This document shows, one piece after another, positions 46,711 through 53,608 of a stretch of 64,000 nt of DNA. The notes beneath the pieces were generated by a model. That model worked only from the letters and a program-made list of their open reading frames with translations. It searched no databases and was not told the origin of the DNA. The translations under genes were made by a program, and so were the position numbers. Position 1 is the stretch's first letter. Every line of letters begins with the position of its first letter. The stretch is from Zobellia uliginosa (GTDB taxonomy: Bacteria > Bacteroidota > Bacteroidia > Flavobacteriales > Flavobacteriaceae): positions 186,001-250,000 of the forward strand of contig NZ_FTOB01000003.1 of NCBI RefSeq assembly GCF_900156625.1, given 5' to 3'.

Positions 46711-47558
46711 TAGAGCTCGCTTCCACAATTATAACAATGACTGGCATCGTCCCTATGCCCTTCTTTGGCGCAGTTTCTGCAGGCTTGGGTGTTGACGTGC
46801 ACAAAATTGTTCTCTCCATTAGGTTGCTGACTTTTCGACCTTTTTCCAAATTCAACGGTTACGATTCCCGTGGGAACGGCAATCACGCCGTAACCGACGA
46901 GCATGATCAGGGTAGCTATAAACTGGCCCTGGGGCGTTATAGGGGCAATGTCGCCATAACCTACGGTGGTCAAGGTAACGATAGTCCAATAAATACTAGT
47001 TGGGATACTGGTGAAACCGGCCTCGTCACCTTCTATAAGATACATGACCGTGCCTAGAATGACCGATAAAATAAGTACGGCAAAAAGGAAAACCGTGATT
47101 TTGGCCCTGCTGGCCTTTAGGGCATTTTTAAGTTGGGAGGCTTCGCCAAGGAAGCGTACCAGTTTTAAGATTCTAAAAACCCTTAAAAGGCGCAAAGACC
47201 TGATGGCCAGAAGTACCTGCGAACCGGCAAAAATATAGGAAAGATATAAAGGTATGGTCGATAATAGGTCGATAATGCCGTAAAAACTAAAAATATATTG
47301 CTTGGGTTGTTTTATACTGACGATCCGGGCAATGTACTCGATGGTGAAGAGTACGGTAACGATCCATTCGAGTATAAAGAGTATTTTATGGTATTCGGCA
47401 TCTATCCATTTAACACTTTCGAGCATGACCAAAAGCACGCTGATGATGATGAGTATGAACAACAAAATGTCGAACCCTTTTCCCAAAGGGGTGTCGGCTT
47501 CATAAATAATTTCATGAACCTTGTTTTTCCAGCCTTTATCGGGTTTTTGTTCTTTCAA
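46710..47558 (-). CDS. Voltage-gated potassium channel with C-terminal zinc ribbon
   Basis: A 282-residue six-helix channel subunit. Helices S1-S4 occupy about residues 28-138; S4 carries arginines at every third position (AIRSLRLLRVFRILKLVRF, residues 118-136). The pore helix and selectivity filter TTVGYGD (197-203) are that of K+ channels, and S6 follows. After S6 (about residue 240) there is a short tail with two CxxC pairs (Cys260, Cys263, Cys275, Cys278), a four-Cys zinc-ribbon-like module. Bacterial Kv channels usually end in a coiled coil or cyclic-nucleotide domain, so this tail is unusual. It starts 3 bases after the exonuclease gene's stop and couples to miaA. Confidence 0.92.
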   Translation of the reverse strand: MKEQKPDKGWKNKVHEIIYEADTPLGKGFDILLFILIIISVLLVMLESVKWIDAEYHKILFILEWIVTVLFTIEYIARIVSIKQPKQYIFSFYGIIDLLSTIPLYLSYIFAGSQVLLAIRSLRLLRVFRILKLVRFLGEASQLKNALKASRAKITVFLFAVLILSVILGTVMYLIEGDEAGFTSIPTSIYWTIVTLTTVGYGDIAPITPQGQFIATLIMLVGYGVIAVPTGIVTVEFGKRSKSQQPNGENNFVHVNTQACRNCAKEGHRDDASHCYNCGSEL

Positions 47559-47561
47559 CTT

Positions 47562-48932
47562 TTATTTATCGCTTAGTTCTATGATTTTCAATCCGCGTTT
47601 TTTGCGAATATAGTTTTCAATGATATGTGCTGTGTTCTCGTTCCCCTCCATAGGGGCTATGATTGATTCTAAGATATGAATATTATTGATTTGATAATTA
47701 AGGTCGTAGTAACCAAAACCTTTGAAATCACCATTTTTGATTAATACCGCACTGTATTCGCCAATCTCCCTCCCCTTATCTATGATCACCACATTTTTGT
47801 GGTCTAGCGAGTATTTCTGTACGGCATCGTTTACCCTTTGATTGTATGTTTCTACCGCTTCTTTTTTGATGCAGGCTCCCAAACATTCGCCGGTATCGTA
47901 GTTCGAGCAATTCTTTTGGGCTTCGGAAATACCGTTTAGCTTATCGCATAGTTGATAATCTCGTGTAAGCTTATATATAAAATTGGCGGCACCCGCATGA
48001 CTGTTGAATGTTGTGAACGCACCGTTTCTTTCGGTGGTTTTTTTAATTTTTAAGGTTAGGTAACCGGCCTCGTTCTTTTCGACATAGACACCATGGCTGA
48101 AAATTATAGGTTTGAGGCGTTGGTTGTATTTGGGACGGTTGCGTTTAAGCTCTTCGTTTTCTTTGAGCATGGCGACCAATTCATTTCCCGTTTTCTCGAA
48201 CGACACTTTTTTTGTCGCCTTTTGCAGCTGTCGCGAACGACCGCCACTTTTGGTAAAGTGTTGATTGACCCGTTTTTTGATGTTAGAGCTTTTCCCCAAG
48301 AACAAAATTTCCCCGTCTTTATCGTGCATATAGTACACTCCCGTTTCAGAGGGCAGGGCATCTACGATGTCTAACTGTCTATCGGAAAGTTCGCCCTCCG
48401 TTTCTTTCCGGATGACACTCTTTAAAATGGTTTTATCAAGATCTTTTGAGAGTAACACCTTGAAGAGTTTTAGGGTGGCAAGGGCATCGCCATTGGCCCT
48501 GTGGCGATCGCTAACGGCTATTCCAAGTGATCTCACCAGTTTGCCTAGGCTATGCGATTCGGCTTCAGGAATGAGCTTTTTCGACAATTCTACCGTACAG
48601 AGTGTTTTACGCTCAAAGTTGTAGCCTAGCCTTCTGAATTCCGTTCGTAGTATTCTATAGTCGAATTGGGCATTGTGCGCTACCAAAACGGTGTCTTCCG
48701 TTATTTCAACAATGCGTTTGGCCACCTCATGGAATTTGGGCGCGGTCTGCAACATTTTGTTATTTATACCCGTGAGTTTGACCACAAAGGGCTGAATGTC
48801 TTTTTCGGGGTTTACCAAGCTGATAAACTTGTCTACCACCTTATGTCCGTCAAATTTGTGAATGGCAATTTCGGTGATGCCTTCTTCATTGTATTTTCCT
48901 CCAGTGGTCTCAATATCTAAAATGGTATACAT
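47562..48932 (-). CDS. DEDDh exonuclease fused to a GIY-YIG (UvrC-like) nuclease
   Basis: A 456-residue two-nuclease fusion. The N-terminal part (about 1-165) is a DnaQ/PolC-like 3'-5' exonuclease: TILDIETTGG (Asp6, Glu8), AHNAQFDYRIL and HRANGDALATL supply the DEDDh residues. A GIY-YIG domain follows (about 195-280: ETGVYYMHDKDGEILFLGKSSNIKKRV), with the first motif degenerate as VYYM...LFLG. The C-terminal region (280-456) resembles the UvrC-related part of Cho endonucleases. It is likely a DNA repair factor related to the Cho/DinG-linked nucleases of other bacteria. It is the first gene of the transcript that continues to gntK. Confidence 0.9.
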   Translation of the reverse strand: MYTILDIETTGGKYNEEGITEIAIHKFDGHKVVDKFISLVNPEKDIQPFVVKLTGINNKMLQTAPKFHEVAKRIVEITEDTVLVAHNAQFDYRILRTEFRRLGYNFERKTLCTVELSKKLIPEAESHSLGKLVRSLGIAVSDRHRANGDALATLKLFKVLLSKDLDKTILKSVIRKETEGELSDRQLDIVDALPSETGVYYMHDKDGEILFLGKSSNIKKRVNQHFTKSGGRSRQLQKATKKVSFEKTGNELVAMLKENEELKRNRPKYNQRLKPIIFSHGVYVEKNEAGYLTLKIKKTTERNGAFTTFNSHAGAANFIYKLTRDYQLCDKLNGISEAQKNCSNYDTGECLGACIKKEAVETYNQRVNDAVQKYSLDHKNVVIIDKGREIGEYSAVLIKNGDFKGFGYYDLNYQINNIHILESIIAPMEGNENTAHIIENYIRKKRGLKIIELSDK

Positions 48933-48985
48933 CTATGCGTTTTTGTACGATGGCTTTGGCCTTATGTGGGTTGAAAATTGAAAAA

Positions 48986-49639
48986 TCAGTAATTTCTCTT
49001 ACCAAAGATACTACTTCCGATGCGTACCATGGTACTCCCTTCTTCGATGGCAATTTTATAATCGCCGCTCATGCCCATGGATAAGATTTTAATCTGTTCG
49101 TTTTCGGTCTGTATAGCGTCGAATATCGACTTCAAATGTTTGAATTCCCTTCTTATTTGGGTTTCGTTATCGGTGAAGGTCGCCATGCCCATTAAACCGA
49201 CAACGTTTACGTGCTGTAATTGTCGGTATTTGTCCGACTTTAATAAGGTATTTAGCTCCTCTTCGTCAAGTCCGAATTTGGTATCCTCTTCGGCAATGTG
49301 GATCTGTAAAAGGCAATCGATACTTCGATTTAACTTTTCGGCCCTTTTGTTGATTTCGACCAGTAGCCTAAAGCTGTCGACCCCGTGCACCAAATCGACG
49401 AATTCGGCCATGTATTTGACCTTGTTGCGTTGCAAGTGTCCGATCATATGCCATTTAATGTCCTTGGGCAGGCGCTCCCACTTGCCGACCATTTCCTGTA
49501 CCTTGTTTTCGCCAAAAATGCGCTGTCCGGCCTCATAGGCTTCTATCAAGTCCTCATCGGGTTTTGTCTTGGAAACGGCAACGAGGGTTACGTGGTCGGG
49601 TAATGTACTCTTAATTGCTAAAAGTTGATCTTTTATCAT
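48986..49639 (-). CDS. YggS/PLPBP family PLP-binding protein
   Basis: A 217-residue alanine-racemase-fold protein that binds PLP without an enzymatic activity of its own and regulates vitamin B6 and amino-acid balance. The PLP Lys24 is in LVAVSKTKPDED, the phosphate-binding part is GMGMSGDYKIAIEEGSTMVRIGSSIFG (split at GDY), and WHMIGHLQRNKVK and LLQIHIAEE are diagnostic. Length is typical. Same strand as the hydroxyacyl-CoA dehydrogenase upstream (50 bases) and the exonuclease gene downstream (53 bases). Confidence 0.95.
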   Translation of the reverse strand: MIKDQLLAIKSTLPDHVTLVAVSKTKPDEDLIEAYEAGQRIFGENKVQEMVGKWERLPKDIKWHMIGHLQRNKVKYMAEFVDLVHGVDSFRLLVEINKRAEKLNRSIDCLLQIHIAEEDTKFGLDEEELNTLLKSDKYRQLQHVNVVGLMGMATFTDNETQIRREFKHLKSIFDAIQTENEQIKILSMGMSGDYKIAIEEGSTMVRIGSSIFGKRNY

Positions 49640-49689
49640 CTGTTCGTTGATGCTTTGTTGATTTTTATAAGATGCCAGTACAGGTGTCT

Positions 49690-50580
49690 TTATCGTAAAA
49701 ACTGATCGGAAACCTTTTCGGCCTTCCGCGATTCACTATAGTCATAGAAGCCTTCGCCTGATTTTACGCCCAGTTTTTTGGCCGTCACCATATTCACCAA
49801 AAGGGGGCAGGGGGCGTATTTTGGGTTTTTAAAACCATCGTACATCACGTTTAAAATCGACAGACATACATCGAGACCTATGAAGTCGGCCAATTGGAGC
49901 GGCCCCATAGGATGGGCCATACCGAGTTTCATGACCGTGTCTATCTCGGCAACCCCCGCAACACCGTTGTAAAGTGTTTCTATAGCCTCGTTTATCATGG
50001 GCATTAAAATTCTATTGGCCACAAAACCGGGGTAGTCGTTGACTTCGGTCGGGGTCTTGCCCAGTTGGGTCGACAAGGTCATGATCTGTTCCGTGGTTTC
50101 ATCGGAGGTGTTGTAGCCTCTAATTATTTCGACCAATTGCATAATGGGCACCGGGTTCATAAAGTGCATACCGATTACCTTGTCGGGCCTGCCGGTAGCA
50201 GCTGCAATCTGGGTTATCGATATAGAGGAAGTGTTCGTTGCCAAAATGGTGTTATCGGAACAAAGGGTATCTAGCTCCTTAAAGATGCTAAGTTTGGTGT
50301 CTAAATGTTCCGAAGCGGCCTCTATTACTACGTCTACTTTGGTTACCCCTTCTTTGATCGAGGTAAAGGTGGCGATGTTTTGTAGGGTGGACGCCTTGTC
50401 GCTTTGGGTTATTTTTTCCTTGGCCAACATGCGGTCCAAGTTCTTGGTAATGGTCTGTATTCCTTTATCAAGGGCCTTTTGGGAAATGTCTATAAGGTTT
50501 ACTTTGTGGCCTTTCTGGGCAAATACATGGGCAATACCATTTCCCATGGTGCCGGCGCCTATAACAGCTATCTTTTGCAT
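49690..50580 (-). CDS. 3-hydroxyacyl-CoA (3-hydroxybutyryl-CoA) dehydrogenase
   Basis: A 296-residue NAD-dependent dehydrogenase of the single-function type. The Rossmann motif is VIGAGTMGNGIAHVFAQKG (about 6-24), the CoA-site Ser/His are in ATNTSSISIT and MHFMNPVPIM, and the C-terminal helical domain starts NDYPGFVANRIL. Substrates are probably short 3-hydroxyacyl-CoAs of beta-oxidation or butanoate metabolism. No acyl-CoA dehydrogenase or thiolase is nearby, so a pathway cannot be assigned. 19 bases after the Gfo/Idh gene on the same strand. Confidence 0.93.
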   Translation of the reverse strand: MQKIAVIGAGTMGNGIAHVFAQKGHKVNLIDISQKALDKGIQTITKNLDRMLAKEKITQSDKASTLQNIATFTSIKEGVTKVDVVIEAASEHLDTKLSIFKELDTLCSDNTILATNTSSISITQIAAATGRPDKVIGMHFMNPVPIMQLVEIIRGYNTSDETTEQIMTLSTQLGKTPTEVNDYPGFVANRILMPMINEAIETLYNGVAGVAEIDTVMKLGMAHPMGPLQLADFIGLDVCLSILNVMYDGFKNPKYAPCPLLVNMVTAKKLGVKSGEGFYDYSESRKAEKVSDQFLR

Positions 50581-50599
50581 GCGTATGGGTTTAAAGTAA

Positions 50600-51559
50600 T
50601 TAAAAGGAAGTGATAATTTGCAGGGCTACTTTTAGTGCTTGTGTGCCTTGTCTAAGACTTACAACAGGGGTGCTGTCGTTGACGATGGCATCGGCGAAAC
50701 TTTCCAGTTCGTCCAATATGGCATTGTTCGTCCCCACTTCCGGGTTTTCAAAATAAATTTGTTTCTTTTCGCCTTCGGCATTTTGGAGTACCATATCAAA
50801 GTCGCCCACTTTTTCGGGAGCGTCTTTCATTTTAACGACCTCTACCTTTTTCTCAAGAAAATCTACGGAGATATAGGCATCTTTTTGAAAGAATCGGGAT
50901 TTGCGCATATTCTTCAACGAAATTCTACTGGCCGTTAAATTGGCTACACATCCGTTCTCGAATTCTATTCGCGCATTGGCGATATCGGGAGACTTACTGA
51001 TTACCGAAACCCCACTGGCATTGATCTGTTTTACTTCCGAATTGACCACACTGAGTATGGCATCAATATCGTGGATCATAAGATCGAGAACTACGGGTAC
51101 GTCGGTCCCCCTGGGGTTGAACTCCGCCAAACGGTGGCTTTCAATGAACATAGGGGTGTTGATTTGGTGCTTTACGGCCGAAAAAGCGGGGTTAAAACGC
51201 TCTACATGGCCTACCTGGCCTTTTATCTGGTGCTTTTTCTCCAGTTCGAGCAGCTCGGCCGCTTCTTCGTAGGTATTGGTAATGGGTTTTTCTATAAAGA
51301 TGTGCTTCCCTTTTTCAATAGCCTTTTTTGCACAATCAAAGTGGGATAAGGTAGGGGTTACGATATCCACAACATCTACGGCTTCTATAAGCTTGTTGAT
51401 ATTGTCAAAGTAGGTGTAACCGAACTCGTCGGCCACCTTTTTTCCGTTTATGGCATCTGCGTCGTAAAAACCGACCAATTCATATTTTGTCGATTCGTTT
51501 AACAGACGTAAATGTATTTTTCCTAAATGACCTGCGCCTAATACGCCAACTCTAAGCAT
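50600..51559 (-). CDS. Gfo/Idh/MocA family oxidoreductase
   Basis: A 319-residue NAD(P)-dependent oxidoreductase. The ATG at 51559 places the Rossmann motif VGVLGAGHLGKIHLRLL at the N-terminus; the longer frame would use a TTG. The family core FIEKPITNTYEEA (EKP motif, Lys near 92) is present, and VLDLMIHDIDAILSVVNSE holds the second catalytic region with H-D. The substrate is probably a sugar derivative or cyclitol; the sequence GHVERFNPAF is found in members annotated as UDP-N-acetylglucosamine or inositol-type dehydrogenases, but this is not decisive. It begins the minus-strand run. Confidence 0.9.
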   Translation of the reverse strand: MLRVGVLGAGHLGKIHLRLLNESTKYELVGFYDADAINGKKVADEFGYTYFDNINKLIEAVDVVDIVTPTLSHFDCAKKAIEKGKHIFIEKPITNTYEEAAELLELEKKHQIKGQVGHVERFNPAFSAVKHQINTPMFIESHRLAEFNPRGTDVPVVLDLMIHDIDAILSVVNSEVKQINASGVSVISKSPDIANARIEFENGCVANLTASRISLKNMRKSRFFQKDAYISVDFLEKKVEVVKMKDAPEKVGDFDMVLQNAEGEKKQIYFENPEVGTNNAILDELESFADAIVNDSTPVVSLRQGTQALKVALQIITSF

Positions 51560-51720
51560 AAATTTCAATTTGTTCAAAAATAAGGATAGTTTCGGAGTTT
51601 TTTCGATTTGACCCGTGAAGATTGAGCTTTAATACTTTAAAAAAACAAGGACTGACATTTAGTCGGTAGACTTGTGAATTGAAGTTTTACAAGTTAACTT
51701 TACCTTCCAAAACCAGACCA

Positions 51721-52362
51721 TTGAAAGATACTTTAAAACATAGGGGAATGCGTAACAAGCTGGCCGATACATTGGTAGCTAAGGGCATTTCGAACAATAA
51801 TGTGCTGAATGCCATACGTACCATTCCTAGGCATTTGTTTATGGATAGCAGTTTTGAAGGACATGCCTACCAAGACAAGGCTTTTCCCATTGCTGCCGAC
51901 CAAACTATTTCGCAACCGTATACCGTGGCTTTTCAGTCGCAGTTGCTTGAGGTAAGACCAGATCAAAAGATTCTTGAAATCGGGACCGGAAGCGGATATC
52001 AAACCGCGGTACTGTTGCTTTTGAAGGCGAGGGTATATACCATCGAGCGTCAATTGGAGCTTTTTAAGAAAACCAAGATTTTCTTTGGAAAAATGGGCTA
52101 TCGCCCTAAAAAGATGATTTTCGGTGATGGTTATAAAGGCTTGCCGGATCAGGCGCCTTACGATGGGATTATCGTAACCGCCGGTGCCCCGGAAGTGCCA
52201 AAAGCCCTTATGAGCCAATTGAAAATAGGAGGTAGGCTGGTGATACCCGTAGGAACCGACGAACAAATTATGACCCTTTTTGTGCGAAAGTCAGAAAAAG
52301 AATTTGAAAAGACGGAATACGGATCCTTCCGCTTTGTGCCGTTGCTGGAAGACAAGAACTAA
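51721..52362 (+). CDS. pcm: Protein-L-isoaspartate O-methyltransferase
   Basis: A 213-residue SAM-dependent enzyme that repairs isoaspartyl damage in proteins. The SAM motif ILEIGTGSGYQTAV and the PCMT signature QTISQPYTVAFQSQLL are present, with the GAPEVPKAL substrate loop after it. The start is most likely a TTG at 51721: this gives the normal flavobacterial N-terminus with KDTLKHRGMRNKL. The open frame also extends to a TTG at 51679, and the first ATG (51748) would remove part of the first helix. It is divergent from the Gfo/Idh gene and convergent with smpB. Confidence 0.93.
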   Translation: MKDTLKHRGMRNKLADTLVAKGISNNNVLNAIRTIPRHLFMDSSFEGHAYQDKAFPIAADQTISQPYTVAFQSQLLEVRPDQKILEIGTGSGYQTAVLLLLKARVYTIERQLELFKKTKIFFGKMGYRPKKMIFGDGYKGLPDQAPYDGIIVTAGAPEVPKALMSQLKIGGRLVIPVGTDEQIMTLFVRKSEKEFEKTEYGSFRFVPLLEDKN

Positions 52363-52374
52363 GGCAATAGACTT

Positions 52375-52839
52375 TTAGCTGTTGAAGCTTTTCTTAATTC
52401 TTGAAAGGTTCCGTTGATTGTCACGGTCTTTCAAGGTTTCGCGCTTATCATAAAGTTTTTTACCCTTGGCCAATGCTATTTTTAATTTGGCCAAACCCCT
52501 GTCGTTAATAAAGAGGTTGGTAGGCACAATGGTAAAACCCGAGGTGGTTACTTCCTTACGTAGTTTTCTTAGCTCGCGCTTACCCATCAATAATTTGCGT
52601 TCGGCCTTCGGCTTATGGTTAAAGTGCGATGCATGGGAATATTCGTCAATTTGCATGTTGATGACGAAAAGTTCACCGCGCTCGTTGAACTCACAAAAAC
52701 TTTGGGCAATTGAAGCCTTTCCTTCCCTAATGGATTTTATTTCCGTTCCGGCCAAAACAATTCCGGTTACATAGGTGTCTATGAACTCGTATTCAAACTT
52801 GGCCTTTTTATTCTTTATGTTGATGTTCTTTTGAACCAT
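52375..52839 (-). CDS. smpB: SsrA-binding protein SmpB
   Basis: A 154-residue tmRNA partner in ribosome rescue. It opens [20 protein letters not shown] and contains the OB-fold segments [19 protein letters not shown] and [18 protein letters not shown], plus the basic C-terminal helix [18 protein letters not shown] that mimics mRNA in the decoding centre. Complete. The tmRNA itself is not in the window. The likely promoter is so close to the ATG that the message may be leaderless. Confidence 0.97.
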   Translation of the reverse strand: MVQKNINIKNKKAKFEYEFIDTYVTGIVLAGTEIKSIREGKASIAQSFCEFNERGELFVINMQIDEYSHASHFNHKPKAERKLLMGKRELRKLRKEVTTSGFTIVPTNLFINDRGLAKLKIALAKGKKLYDKRETLKDRDNQRNLSRIKKSFNS

Positions 52840-52843
52840 GGCA

Positions 52844-52877
52844 CAAAAATAGTGAAGTTCCTTAAAATAACACCCAA
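52844..52877 (-). promoter_or_regulatory. Putative smpB promoter adjoining the start codon
   Basis: Minus strand TATTTTTG (52844-52851) fits TAnnTTTG and TTG (52875-52877) lies 23 bases upstream. The -7 box ends only four bases before the smpB ATG, so transcription would begin at or near the start codon. Confidence 0.4.
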
Positions 52878-52951
52878 TTTATGGCCATAGAAACAAGATG
52901 TATACGGATTTAAGCTTGCGGCCGCCCGATCATTGTCGGTTCTAAAAGTGG

Positions 52952-53509
52952 TTACCGTTCTTTTGGGCAGTTGCAATTGATGTGGAGCCGTTGGGAAGTT
53001 GCTTGTCCGTTAACGAGTTGCACGATAAAAAGACTGCCGTTGTCACTGTCGTCCATTTCGTAATAAAGGTCTTCCCCAATCATCTTGTTTACAAATTCCG
53101 GGGTAGTATTACTGTGGCCGACCACTAAAACTTTTTTACCGAGGTTATCGGTCTTGAATTGTTCTATGTCAACATTCTGTGGTTCGTAGTAGGTGACATC
53201 GAGTTCTTTTTTTACCGAAGTGGGCGCCGCCGTCATTGAGGTTCGCTCGTAATCAGTGGTGTATATGGCGTCTAAATCTACGTCGTCGAGAATTTCGGCC
53301 CAGTGCATGGCCCTGCCGAGGCCTCGCTGGTTGAGTTCGGGATCTACATTTTCTGGGTCGGAACGGTCTTTTTCGGCATGCCGTATAAAATAAAATGTAG
53401 ACACCACGTCTTTGGTGATGTTTTCTTGCGTAACTTTTTGCTCGTCTTTACAACTGGTAAAGATTAAAGGTATACATAGAATTATGTATAATGATTTGAT
53501 CCATTGCAT
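52952..53509 (-). CDS. Histidine phosphatase family lipoprotein
   Basis: A 185-residue exported phosphatase of the branch-1 phosphoglycerate mutase-like group. The N-terminus has a lipobox Cys20 (LIFTSCKDE). The catalytic R-H-A/G is FIRHAEKDR (Arg43, His44), Arg89 is in TTDYERTSMTAAPT, and the second catalytic His132 is in LVVGHSNTTPE. All four pocket residues are visible. The substrate is unknown. It is a single gene on the minus strand, divergent from the PorP-like gene. Confidence 0.9.
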   Translation of the reverse strand: MQWIKSLYIILCIPLIFTSCKDEQKVTQENITKDVVSTFYFIRHAEKDRSDPENVDPELNQRGLGRAMHWAEILDDVDLDAIYTTDYERTSMTAAPTSVKKELDVTYYEPQNVDIEQFKTDNLGKKVLVVGHSNTTPEFVNKMIGEDLYYEMDDSDNGSLFIVQLVNGQATSQRLHINCNCPKER

Positions 53510-53538
53510 AGTTGGTAATCTATTTTGGTTGAAAACTC

Positions 53539-53567
53539 TTGCATTATTGTTAACTAAATTAATGCAA
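53539..53567. repeat. Perfect inverted repeat in the divergent region before the PorP-like gene
   Basis: TTGCATTA (53539-53546) and TAATGCAA (53560-53567) are perfect 8-base arms around TTGTTAACTAAAT. It sits 42 bases before the PorP-like ATG and 29 bases before the phosphatase start. The centre TTGTTAACTAAAT also occurs at 17111-17123 upstream of the lysozyme-like gene. Possible operator. Confidence 0.4.
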
Positions 53568-53608
53568 AAAAAGTATGTATGAATGCTTGATTTTGTTTTT
53601 TTGTAACT

